The notes below the pieces were generated by a model that made no database searches, was not told where the DNA came from, and saw nothing but the letters and a program-made list of their open reading frames with translations. Of a stretch of 7,125 nucleotides of DNA, positions 1-7,123 are shown piece by piece. The stretch spans positions 1 to 7,125 of the forward strand of contig DPLS01000287.1 of assembly GCA_003541875.1 (NCBI GenBank). Reading direction: 5' to 3'. This DNA comes from Bacteroidota bacterium (lineage in GTDB: Bacteria > Bacteroidota > Ignavibacteria > UBA10030 > UBA6906). The position numbers and the translations under genes are program-made. Position 1 is the first letter of the stretch. The number at the start of each line of letters is the position of its first letter.

Positions 1-1242
1 CAAGAAAAGAAAGAGGAAGCAAAAGAGGCCGAGGAAGATAAGTACACCATCGAAGATTACATGAACGATGACAACTCGGGGTACAAGGCTCGCGAAGTAC
101 GGGATGATGAAGAGAAAGAGGACTTCCCGCAACCCGACGCTGTCCCCATGTATCATCGCCTCCTTGAGCAATTGCATCTCCTCAACCTTGACGATGAAGA
201 ATACCTGCTGGGACAGGAGATCATCGGCAACATTGACGAAGACGGTTACCTCCACCGCGAGCTCTCCACCATCGTTCAGGATATGAACCTCACCCACTCT
301 CTCAACATCAGCCTGGACAAAGCAGAGGTGGTGTTGAAGAAGATTCAGCGTCTCGAACCCATCGGCATTGCATCTCGGAACCTGCAAGAGTGTTTGATTG
401 TCCAACTTGAATTCTCGAACGCAGAGCCCACTCTGAAGGCACTGGCCCTACGCATCATGAAAGAGCTGTACGAAGACTTCACGATGCGCCACTTCGAGGA
501 TATTGCCAAGAAGCTGAACATCACGCTCGACGACCTTAAGAAGGTCATCTGGCTTGTCCAGCACCTGAATCCGAAACCGGGCGAGGGTGACTTCTCGGCA
601 CAGGAAAATTACGTCGTCCCTGATTTTATCGTCACCCAGTCCGAGAGTGATTTCATCATTTCTCTCAACGACCGGAACATTCCGCCTCTCCGGATCAACA
701 AAGCATACAAAGATCTGATGTCGAAGAGGAAAAAGAACGGGGTGTCCAACGAGGCGAAAGACTTCATCCGCCAGCGGTTCGAGGCTGCAAAATGGTTCAT
801 CAGTTCGATTCACCAGCGGCGGGAGACCATGATGAAGGTGATGCGATCGATCATGGACAAGCAGCGGGAATTTTTTGAGACAGGCGAAGGTTTGAGGCCG
901 ATGATCTATAAAGACATTTCGGAGGTCATCGGCATGGACATCTCCACGATCAGTCGTGTCGTGAATAGCAAGTACGTCCAGACCGACTACGGGGTCTTCT
1001 CGTTGCGGCATTTCTTCAGCGATTCCATCAGCACCACCGATGGCGACGAAGTCTCGAACAAAGAAGTGAAGAAGAAGCTGAAGGATTTGATGGACGGCGA
1101 GGATCCTCTTAGGCCTTTAAGTGACGACAAGCTAGCCCAGCTTCTCAATGCACAAGGTCTCAATATCGCTCGTCGCACGGTTGCCAAATATCGCGAAGCA
1201 ATGTTAATACCCGTTGCCCGCCTGCGCCGCAAACTCACTTAG
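1..1242 (+). CDS. rpoN: RNA polymerase sigma-54 factor, 3' part (N-terminus outside window)
   Basis: Sigma-54 directs RNA polymerase to -24/-12 promoters that need an AAA+ enhancer-binding activator. The reading frame is open from base 1, so the gene begins upstream; the ATG at 61 is internal. The visible part is 413 residues. Residues 1 to about 45 are an E/D/K-rich linker (region II). The core-binding region follows, with the family-typical string around [10 protein letters not shown] (visible residues 76-85) and later NLQECL. A helix-turn-helix lies near visible residues 301-327 ([18 protein letters not shown]). The diagnostic RpoN box [10 protein letters not shown] is at visible residues 390-399 (bases 1168-1197), 14 residues before the C-terminus. 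Family members are usually about 450-500 residues, so roughly 50-90 residues, including the glutamine-rich activator-responsive region I, should lie before the window. hslV follows after 25 bases on the same strand, which suggests cotranscription. Nothing looks damaged. Confidence 0.97.
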   Translation, partial: QEKKEEAKEAEEDKYTIEDYMNDDNSGYKAREVRDDEEKEDFPQPDAVPMYHRLLEQLHLLNLDDEEYLLGQEIIGNIDEDGYLHRELSTIVQDMNLTHSLNISLDKAEVVLKKIQRLEPIGIASRNLQECLIVQLEFSNAEPTLKALALRIMKELYEDFTMRHFEDIAKKLNITLDDLKKVIWLVQHLNPKPGEGDFSAQENYVVPDFIVTQSESDFIISLNDRNIPPLRINKAYKDLMSKRKKNGVSNEAKDFIRQRFEAAKWFISSIHQRRETMMKVMRSIMDKQREFFETGEGLRPMIYKDISEVIGMDISTISRVVNSKYVQTDYGVFSLRHFFSDSISTTDGDEVSNKEVKKKLKDLMDGEDPLRPLSDDKLAQLLNAQGLNIARRTVAKYREAMLIPVARLRRKLT

Positions 1243-1267
1243 TCTCCATACTCAGCCACCATTCTCC

Positions 1268-1804
1268 ATGCCAGAACTCATCAGAGCGACCACCGTTCTT
1301 GGCCTTACCTACCGCGGACACACAGTCATCGGGTCCGACGGCCAGGTGACCGTGGGACAGACGGTCATGAAGCATCGAGCAAAGAAAGTACGGAAGCTGT
1401 ACAATGGCTCAGTGCTCGCCGGCTTCGCCGGTGCGGCCGCCGACGCATTCACTCTCTTTGGAAAGTTTGAAGACAACCTCGACAAGTACAACGGGAATCT
1501 CGAGCGCGCAGCAGTCGAACTGGCAAAAGAGTGGAGAACGGATAAATACCTCCGTCAACTTGAAGCACTCCTTGCCGTGCTGAACAAAGAGAAATCTCTC
1601 GTCATCTCGGGAACGGGCGAGATCATCGAACCGGACGATGGCATTCTCGCCATTGGGTCGGGTGGCAGCTTCGCATTGGCTGCTGCACGGATGCTGGTCA
1701 AGCACTCCAGCCTTTCTGCGCGGGAAATCGTAGAGGAATCACTGAAAACTGCCGCGGATATTTGTGTCTACACGAACGCCAATCTGACCATCGAGGAACT
1801 GTAG
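1268..1804 (+). CDS. hslV: HslV, peptidase subunit of the ATP-dependent HslUV (ClpYQ) protease
   Basis: HslV forms a double hexamer of threonine peptidases that degrades proteins unfolded and threaded in by HslU in the cytoplasm. The 178-residue product begins [12 protein letters not shown]. Removal of the first seven residues would expose Thr8 as the catalytic N-terminal threonine. Counting from that threonine, the other family active-site residues fall in place: Asp17 (Asp24 here, in GSDGQVT), Lys33 (Lys40, in [10 protein letters not shown]) and Ser124 (Ser131, in AIGSGGS). Other hallmarks are [33 protein letters not shown] and the C-terminal DICVYTN..TIEEL. I chose ATG 1268 because an in-frame TTG at 1214 would add 18 unrelated residues and overlap rpoN. 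No Shine-Dalgarno sequence is visible in the 25-base gap. The stop lies 9 bases before hslU, the standard subunit pairing. Confidence 0.97.
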   Translation: MPELIRATTVLGLTYRGHTVIGSDGQVTVGQTVMKHRAKKVRKLYNGSVLAGFAGAAADAFTLFGKFEDNLDKYNGNLERAAVELAKEWRTDKYLRQLEALLAVLNKEKSLVISGTGEIIEPDDGILAIGSGGSFALAAARMLVKHSSLSAREIVEESLKTAADICVYTNANLTIEEL

Positions 1805-1813
1805 AGCCCGAAC

Positions 1814-3208
1814 ATGCCGACCAACAACAAGGCACAAAAAAGGATCCAGGAGCTGACGCCGAGAGAGATTGTTCGGGAGCTGGACAAATACATCATCGGC
1901 CAGAACGCCGCAAAGAAATCTGTGGCGATCGCTCTGCGAAACCGGTGGCGTCGTCTGCAAGTGCCAGCGGGCTTGCGGGAAGAGATCATGCCGAACAATA
2001 TCATCCTGATCGGCCCGACAGGCGTTGGGAAAACCGAGATCGCCAGACGCCTCGCCAAGCTCTCGAACGCTCCGTTCATCAAAGTGGAAGCGTCAAAGTT
2101 CACTGAGGTCGGATACGTCGGGCGCGATGTCGAGTCAATTGTGCGGGACTTGACAGAGTACGCTGTGAACATGGTGAAGGCGGAGCGCCGCGCGGATGTA
2201 AACGACAAGGCCAAAGACCTGTGTGAAGAGCGCATTCTCGACATCCTTATCCCCCCAACCCGAAAGCGACAACAAGCGCCTGCGGTGGAAACCGGACAAC
2301 TTGTCATCGAAGAGGAAGACAACCAGTCCACGCGGGAAAAGTTCCGGCAGAAACTCCGCTCGGGCCAGTTGGAAGAAAAGGTGGTCGAACTTGACGTGCC
2401 AAGCAGCGGCATGCCGCAAATGCAGGTGATCGGTCCGATGAACCTTGAAGACATGGGCATCAATCTTCAGGACATGTTTGGCAACTTGATGCCGCAGAAA
2501 CTCAAGAGGCGAAAGGTGACGGTCGCAGAGGCACGAGTGCTTCTCACCAACGAGGAGGCTCAGAAGCTTATCGATCAGGACGCCGCGATCAAGGAAGCGA
2601 TTCTGCGCATGGAGAATTCCGGCATCGTTTTCATCGACGAGATTGACAAGATCGCGGGAGCAAAGAGCCAGTCGACCGGACCGGATGTTTCGCGCGAAGG
2701 CGTTCAGCGCGACCTCCTCCCCATCGTTGAAGGCTCAAATGTCAACACCAAGTATGGGATGGTGAAGACCGACCACGTCCTCTTTATTGCTTCGGGCGCA
2801 TTCCACACCTCAAAGCCTTCAGATCTGATTCCGGAATTGCAGGGTCGCTTCCCCATCCGCGTTGAACTGAACAGTCTGACGGAAGACGACTTTGTCAAAA
2901 TTCTTACTCTGCCTCAGAATGCCCTTATCAAGCAATACTCGGCATTGCTGGAGACCGAAGGCGTGAATGTGGAGTTCAAAGAAAACGGGATACGAGAAAT
3001 CGCCCGCATCGCTAGTGAAGTGAACGACCATGTAGAAAACATCGGTGCCCGCCGGCTTCACACCATTCTCACAACACTTCTCGAGGACGTCCTTTTCGAC
3101 ACACCCGATGAAGTGAAGAAAGACCAAATCGTCGTAGACGCAGAAATGGTCACTGCGAAGCTCTCCAGCATTGTGAAGAACAAGGATCTGAGCAGATATA
3201 TTCTCTAG
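1814..3208 (+). CDS. hslU: HslU, AAA+ unfoldase subunit of the HslUV protease
   Basis: HslU is the hexameric ATPase that recognises, unfolds and translocates substrates into HslV. The 464-residue protein is full length (the E. coli protein is 443). In order: N-terminal [16 protein letters not shown] (residues 15-30); Walker A GPTGVGKT (67-74); substrate-gripping pore loop GYVG (100-103); a divergent, charged I-domain at about 110-240; Walker B IVFIDE (271-276); the sensor-1 region [11 protein letters not shown] (331-341); the arginine of GRFPIRV (Arg345) as the likely arginine finger; sensor 2 GARRLHT (411-417). The C-terminus DLSRYIL matches the tail that docks into HslV to activate it. ATG 1814 gives the family-standard N-terminus. 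No strong Shine-Dalgarno sequence precedes it, so translation may depend on coupling to hslV. A terminator-like hairpin starts 26 bases after the stop. Confidence 0.98.
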   Translation: MPTNNKAQKRIQELTPREIVRELDKYIIGQNAAKKSVAIALRNRWRRLQVPAGLREEIMPNNIILIGPTGVGKTEIARRLAKLSNAPFIKVEASKFTEVGYVGRDVESIVRDLTEYAVNMVKAERRADVNDKAKDLCEERILDILIPPTRKRQQAPAVETGQLVIEEEDNQSTREKFRQKLRSGQLEEKVVELDVPSSGMPQMQVIGPMNLEDMGINLQDMFGNLMPQKLKRRKVTVAEARVLLTNEEAQKLIDQDAAIKEAILRMENSGIVFIDEIDKIAGAKSQSTGPDVSREGVQRDLLPIVEGSNVNTKYGMVKTDHVLFIASGAFHTSKPSDLIPELQGRFPIRVELNSLTEDDFVKILTLPQNALIKQYSALLETEGVNVEFKENGIREIARIASEVNDHVENIGARRLHTILTTLLEDVLFDTPDEVKKDQIVVDAEMVTAKLSSIVKNKDLSRYIL

Positions 3209-3233
3209 GAAGACCTGCTTCTACAAAACGAAT

Positions 3234-3267
3234 ACAGCCCCGGCAACGACCGAGGCTGTTCTATTTT
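3234..3267. terminator. Intrinsic terminator after hslU, possibly bidirectional
   Basis: ACAGCC (3234-3239) pairs with GGCTGT (3254-3259). A C/A mismatch follows, then an inner CGG/CCG stem (3241-3243 with 3250-3252) around the six-base loop CAACGA. The plus-strand tail TTCTATTTT fits Rho-independent termination of the rpoN-hslV-hslU transcript. Read on the minus strand the hairpin is followed by ATTCGTTTT, so it could also stop the convergent barrel-gene transcript, which ends 93 bases to its right. The plus-strand role is the better supported of the two. Confidence 0.75.
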
Positions 3268-3359
3268 GAACTATTCAGATTGGGAAGCAACATATTTGGA
3301 TGGACAACGCTGCTCAAGCCAGGGGAGAAGACCAGCCCTTGCCCGACTCCAGCTCGTCG

Positions 3360-4751
3360 TCAAATGCGAAAACGAAGACCAACGGAGATCGATCCCTTCG
3401 AGAAGCTCTTCGGAGAAAAGAGCCATGTGACGTTCTCGGATGCCAATTCAAATTCGACAGCTGTGAAGCTGATGCCAAAACCCAAAGCGAGATTCACGTA
3501 GTCCGTCCCCCAAAAAGAGACACCTGACCTTAGCGGCAACCACGGGTAAGGCTTGTATTCAACGCCGAGAGATACTCTCGGTGCGGTTGTCGAGTATGGT
3601 GTTTCGATCAAAGACTGGTTGTAGTTTAGTTCGATGAGAAGCTCTCCAGGCATGTCTTCCATGTCGGGGATTTTTTGAATCTCCAGGGCTACTCCCATCC
3701 TGAGAGTTGTGGGAAGAGGTGTCGAGTAGCGACCTATCGACCTCCTCTGCCCTTTCAAGTAATCCTCCACCATTTGTCGCTGTTCTTCGTTCAGGGGATC
3801 ATCAACCACGATCGTACTGTCCACTGAGTTTTCTTGCGTGTCCTTACTCCATGTTATCGAGCCGATGTCGGTGAGACTCAGGCCGAACGAAAGATACGAA
3901 TTGAATTCACCGCGGGCGCCCAGATCAAATCCCATCCCTTTCCCTGCGATTTCTGGAAAGAGACGGAACGAGCGCCACAAGCGCGCGCTTGCAAGATCTG
4001 CACCAGCTCTGCGCGAAAGAAAATCGACAGTAGCGGTCAGCGTGGCATGCTCGTCGGTCGTCAGCGATGCGTTGAACCGTTGAACTTCATAGTAGCTAAA
4101 CCCGTGAACGAGCTTGGCTGCAGCACCAACACCGAAAGACTTCAAGAAGCCCACTTTCACTTCCGTTCCAAAGGAGAGACCATACTCACGCGTCCAGGAC
4201 GCGAGAATCTTCGCGCCGTCAAAGTTGTATGATGACCCAACCGGATTGCCGTAGAACGCGAATTCCACGTAGTCGCGCGGGACATCAACAATTCCCCCCA
4301 TCTTGTCCGTTATCGTGAACGCCACCGCACCCAGATCCTTCACGCGGTACGTGACCCCAAGAATTCTTGCTTCAATCTCAGCCGTCGTCCGTGCCACAGG
4401 GTCAGTGAAGCTATCTAGAATCACTTTCTTGTCCTCTTCGGAAAGGTACCTGCCGACCCGCCCGCTATCCGTTTGGATTCCGGTGAAGTACTTCGTGTAA
4501 ATGTCGTAGTCGAGAAAATCGCTTCCAACGTGCCCGCCAAAAGGCATGATACTAAGCGTTACAGTACTTTGGTCATCTACGGCAAGATTCGCCGGGTTGA
4601 TCCCGACAGCGTCCAATCCACGCGACGAGGCAACAAACGTGCGCGCCATCCCCATCCCTCGAATGTTCGACCTCTCGCCCGCCTGTAGAATCGTTGGAAT
4701 GAGCCAGACACAATACATCCCCGTGGTGACCCAATGCAAAGCCATTCTCAT
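3360..4751 (-). CDS. Outer-membrane beta-barrel protein, PorV/DUF5723-like
   Basis: The product is a predicted 463-residue outer-membrane barrel of unknown substrate. Residues 1-24 form a Sec signal peptide with probable cleavage after ILQA (LQA|GE). Mature residues 29-57 contain the features seen in PorV/FadL-like families of Bacteroidota: RGMGMA (31-36), then RGLDAVGINPANLA (44-57). Alternating hydrophobic beta-strand stretches follow, with a conserved-looking LTDIGSITW at 293-301. The chain ends in a strand, SISVGLRFRI, resembling an outer-membrane assembly signal. An acidic, probably helical or loop segment sits near 319-336. The start ATG at 4751 overlaps the preceding gene's TGA as ATGA, and an in-frame codon farther upstream would only add residues read from within that gene. 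No plug, TonB box or type IX C-terminal domain is visible. The DUF5723 assignment rests on recalled sequence style and is moderate. Confidence 0.85.
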   Translation of the reverse strand: MRMALHWVTTGMYCVWLIPTILQAGERSNIRGMGMARTFVASSRGLDAVGINPANLAVDDQSTVTLSIMPFGGHVGSDFLDYDIYTKYFTGIQTDSGRVGRYLSEEDKKVILDSFTDPVARTTAEIEARILGVTYRVKDLGAVAFTITDKMGGIVDVPRDYVEFAFYGNPVGSSYNFDGAKILASWTREYGLSFGTEVKVGFLKSFGVGAAAKLVHGFSYYEVQRFNASLTTDEHATLTATVDFLSRRAGADLASARLWRSFRLFPEIAGKGMGFDLGARGEFNSYLSFGLSLTDIGSITWSKDTQENSVDSTIVVDDPLNEEQRQMVEDYLKGQRRSIGRYSTPLPTTLRMGVALEIQKIPDMEDMPGELLIELNYNQSLIETPYSTTAPRVSLGVEYKPYPWLPLRSGVSFWGTDYVNLALGFGISFTAVEFELASENVTWLFSPKSFSKGSISVGLRFRI

Positions 4752-6820
4752 CGGTTCACTCTGTAGATGAGTTTCGACCATGCTCGTACCTGAACGTAGT
4801 CAGAGGTTCTGAAGCGAACCGACGGTGCACCCGGGGTCGTCACCAATGACAATGTCAACGTGAAATACTCCGCAGGATTGAATTGTCGCACTTCACTTTC
4901 GTTCAACTCGAAGGAGACGCTGCTGTTTGCAGGAACGGTCACATTCCCTTCGGCGTCAACGCTTGCTGCGTTGACCATGAGTTCGGAACCAGACTGCGGT
5001 ACACGCAACAACGATTGTTTTCCAACATCGAGCAGCCGAAGCGTGAAGCCGATTTGTACCGGCATCGCATTTTTCAGTTCAATGATGATCGAGCCGGAGC
5101 TTACATCGTTGATTCGATTCTTGTCGATGGTATAATCTTTGCGCCCGTCTGCCGTGGTATCGCCAAGGGCGAGGGTATCGTTGTACGCCCCATCAACGAT
5201 CCCCAACATCACCGGGACCTGCAGGTCTGCCCTTCCGCTCAACGAGCTGTTCCGTCCTACCGAACCGACGCCCGCGGGGGTGGGATTATAAACATCCGGG
5301 GGATTCACGAGAGCCCTCCCCTCAAGTCGCAATTCACTGGGGAGTCTGCCTGAGAATTCGCTGAGAAAATTCCCAACATCATGTTCGTCAAAGACTACCA
5401 CGTCTGAGTCACGCTGAATTCGTCTCTCCGATCCGGGCACGCTCAGGAATGCCGAGTCTCCAGCAGAGCTCCTCCGCGCTCCGATCCTCAGGTATAGGTC
5501 CATCGGAAAGTCGATGGTTGAGGCAGTCCGCAAACCGAGCGATGCTGCTGGAATCCTGAGTTGTCCACTGAATCGAGTCGGCAGGTCTCCGAAATGTACC
5601 GGGACAACTTTGTTGATGTTTACCCACGTCGGCTTGAGTACACCTACTGCACTGTCTACCACGATCGGGACCGTGCGCGAGATGTTCACAAGAACCTTGT
5701 CTGTATCGTTGACGGTAACAGGTTGGGAGGATCCCGTAGGGAGAATCACGCTGCTGATAATCTGGAGTGACCGAAGGAGTTGCTGACCCTGCGAGACAAT
5801 TCTTGCACCAGCAAGGTCCACAGTCTGCGAGCCAGAGCCGTGCGCCGGTAGGAAAACACTGTCTTCGTACGGCACATAGGTCCCACCGTTCCCGCGCAAT
5901 AGCTCAGCAAGCCGATACTTAAACAGCAAATCGAGACTCAAACGACTTGTGAACGTCATGGTCAGCCTGCCGGTCCTGATGTGCAGTTCCTGCACCAGCG
6001 TTGAGTCGTCCACCGTGACGCGAGTCGTATCGTTGTTGGTCAATCGTTGGGGCGGGATGCTGGCGAATACTGCCCGGCTTGCCGCCAGATTTCTGGTCGC
6101 GAGATGAGCTGAGAAGACTGTTCCGAACGGAATCGTGACCGGTATTTGGCTGCCCGTCGTATGCAGAACGATATTCGTGATCCGGACGACGTTGTCAAGA
6201 TTCCTCCCGGCGAGACTGTCTGAAGCGGTCTGCGAACTGTTCGGTGCGATCGTTGTCGGATTGAACACAAAATTCGCAACGGTGTCACCCTGCAGGTTGA
6301 CCAGGTGAAGAGGATTCGGAACCTGCATTGGGATCGGCAGGTTGTTCTGCAGCGTCAAGGAGATGCTTCCCCGCTGAAACGTGGCATGCTGAAAAGTCCC
6401 AATGGTGTCGCGAATGTCGGCAAGCGTTACGGTAGTGTCAGGAATTGGAACTGTTGCACCTTGTGGTAACCAGGGGAGTTGAATGGGGATGTCCACAGGT
6501 GGCGCATCGACTCTGAACAGTCCAAACTTCATTCGAAGCGAGGTGTCCGGCAGAGCAACCGTGATCAGGTCACCGATGTAGGTTGGGTTAACCTGGGTAG
6601 AGGTGGCATACAGGATCTGTCCGCCTGTGCCAACATGGAGCAGGCTGGTGTCCCTCTCGACAATCTCGGCCAGTGTGTACCGCCGATTGATAAGAGGGAG
6701 GGAAAGATGGGCATCCCAACTGGGTGCCACAGGCTCCAACGACTGGTCGAAGCAACTGAACGAGGAGAGTCCAACAAGAAAATAGAGTGTCCGCCTCCAG
6801 AAGCGTGAAATGACACTCAA
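4748..6820 (-). CDS. Large predicted lipoprotein with repeated beta-rich modules, function unknown
   Basis: The family is not recognised. From the TTG at 6820 the product is 690 residues and starts as a lipoprotein: SVISRFWRR, a hydrophobic stretch TLYFLVGLSSFS, then Cys23 followed by FDQ. The lipobox is imperfect (S-F-S-C), as is common in Bacteroidota. No in-frame ATG exists near here. Alternatives are GTG 6844, GTG 6859 and TTG 6877, which only add a non-signal-like prefix of 8 to 19 residues. The mature chain opens PSWDAHLSLPL and is rich in short hydrophobic strands, T, S, D and N, with no cysteine after Cys23. Three segments, beginning at residues 151, 284 and 576, share a pattern of G-S-I/L-strand, a proline or hydrophobic turn, then a P-A/N-S strand. 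A further pair around 416 and 489 shares F.SG.L. The sequence suggests an outer-membrane-anchored, beta-sandwich-rich protein. It overlaps the barrel gene by 4 bases (ATGA), so the two are coupled. Confidence 0.85.
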   Translation of the reverse strand: MSVISRFWRRTLYFLVGLSSFSCFDQSLEPVAPSWDAHLSLPLINRRYTLAEIVERDTSLLHVGTGGQILYATSTQVNPTYIGDLITVALPDTSLRMKFGLFRVDAPPVDIPIQLPWLPQGATVPIPDTTVTLADIRDTIGTFQHATFQRGSISLTLQNNLPIPMQVPNPLHLVNLQGDTVANFVFNPTTIAPNSSQTASDSLAGRNLDNVVRITNIVLHTTGSQIPVTIPFGTVFSAHLATRNLAASRAVFASIPPQRLTNNDTTRVTVDDSTLVQELHIRTGRLTMTFTSRLSLDLLFKYRLAELLRGNGGTYVPYEDSVFLPAHGSGSQTVDLAGARIVSQGQQLLRSLQIISSVILPTGSSQPVTVNDTDKVLVNISRTVPIVVDSAVGVLKPTWVNINKVVPVHFGDLPTRFSGQLRIPAASLGLRTASTIDFPMDLYLRIGARRSSAGDSAFLSVPGSERRIQRDSDVVVFDEHDVGNFLSEFSGRLPSELRLEGRALVNPPDVYNPTPAGVGSVGRNSSLSGRADLQVPVMLGIVDGAYNDTLALGDTTADGRKDYTIDKNRINDVSSGSIIIELKNAMPVQIGFTLRLLDVGKQSLLRVPQSGSELMVNAASVDAEGNVTVPANSSVSFELNESEVRQFNPAEYFTLTLSLVTTPGAPSVRFRTSDYVQVRAWSKLIYRVNR

Positions 6821-6900
6821 CCCATACGCGTGTTCAAGACCCACAATCCCACCATTCACCTTGTTATGGACTGACAACGTGTTCGGTCTATTTTGTAAGG

Positions 6901-6958
6901 AGAACAGATGTCACATCATACCTTTGATGCAATCCTGCACCTTGTGTTCTGATGTGAC
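6901..6958 (-). promoter_or_regulatory. Two-tier hairpin with pseudoknot potential, upstream of the lipoprotein gene
   Basis: Read on the minus strand, GTCACATCA (6958-6950) pairs perfectly with TGATGTGAC (6918-6910). Inside, GGTGCA (6941-6936) pairs with TGCATC (6931-6926) through one G-U, closing a GGAT tetraloop, with an interior loop of 8 and 7 bases between the two stems. AGAACA (6950-6945) can also pair with TGTTCT (6906-6901) downstream of the outer stem, which gives an H-type pseudoknot order sharing one base. The G-U pair becomes an A-C mismatch on the plus strand, so the fold favours a minus-strand transcript. The element ends 80 bases before the chosen TTG start. No T-run follows, so it is not a clear terminator. 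It could be a leader RNA element or a protein-binding inverted repeat. Confidence 0.45.
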
Positions 6959-6980
6959 TCAACGGCACGGCTCCTTCCAC

Positions 6981-7060
6981 TGACCTCCAGTGAATCTCCT
7001 GCACTGGTCATCGCCCCAAGTACGGAGATACCACTGTTGGCCGACCCGTGACCTCTAGTG
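6981..7060. repeat. Short direct and inverted repeats of TGACCTCYAGTG
   Basis: TGACCTCCAGTG (6981-6992) recurs as TGACCTCTAGTG (7049-7060), with 11 of 12 bases identical and starts 68 bases apart. Between them CACTGGTCA (7002-7010) is the inverted form lacking three central bases. The first copy also sits in its own small palindrome, CACTGACCTCCAGTG (6978-6992). Such spacing could reflect operator sites for a DNA-binding protein controlling the minus-strand operon, but short repeats like these can also be remnants of local duplication. Confidence 0.4.
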
Positions 7061-7123
7061 CACCTTTTCATCCTTCATAATCGGAGAGAACCCGAATCCA
7101 CCGCCAGCAACATCACCGTGGAT
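7055..7123 (-). CDS. Possible C-terminal tail of a further minus-strand gene (partial)
   Basis: One minus-strand frame is open from the window edge for 22 codons and stops at TAG (7057-7055). It includes DVAGGGFGFSPIMKDEKVH. The codons (GGT, GGC, TTC, CCG, AAG, GTG) look ordinary for this genome. The piece is too short to identify, and another minus-strand frame is also open for 16 codons, so this may be chance. If real, its gene would lie upstream of the lipoprotein gene in the same direction with a gap of about 230 bases. Confidence 0.22.
   Translation of the reverse strand: MHGDVAGGGFGFSPIMKDEKVH

Noticed and set aside
448..1011. Open frame of 187 codons on the minus strand inside rpoN.
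   Set aside because: It lies antisense to clearly conserved sigma-54 sequence and its product has no family features; it is a by-product of the codon bias of rpoN.
1214..1267. Upstream TTG start for hslV.
   Set aside because: It would add 18 residues unlike any HslV N-terminus and overlap rpoN; ATG 1268 gives normal spacing to the catalytic threonine.
3360..3450. Type IX secretion C-terminal domain on the barrel protein.
   Set aside because: The C-terminus is a plain beta-strand ending FRI, typical of a barrel, without the sorting-domain pattern.
3280..3527. Two short plus-strand frames starting in the gap after hslU and running opposite the 3' end of the barrel gene.
   Set aside because: They start just past a terminator, have no recognisable sequence and overlap the conserved C-terminal strand of the barrel on the other strand.
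4883..5353. Open frame of 156 codons on the plus strand opposite the lipoprotein gene; similarly 3834-4232 opposite the barrel gene.
   Set aside because: The minus-strand frames have signal peptides, an ATGA junction and strand patterns, while these products look random.
6730..6760. Surface-export signal after the lipoprotein cysteine (acidic cluster seen in Bacteroidota surface lipoproteins).
   Set aside because: Only isolated acidic residues follow the cysteine (CFDQSLEP), which is not enough to decide surface versus periplasmic location.
6910..6958. CRP-type operator, because TGTGA and TCACA both occur.
   Set aside because: The half-sites are in the wrong order and too far apart for TGTGA-N6-TCACA.
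6963..6980. Sigma-54 promoter candidate CGGCACGGCTCCTTCCA on the plus strand; also a GG...GC near-match on the minus strand at about 7002-7018.
   Set aside because: The first lacks the -12 GC at ten bases from the -24 GG and has no plus-strand gene downstream; the second has eleven bases between GG and GC.
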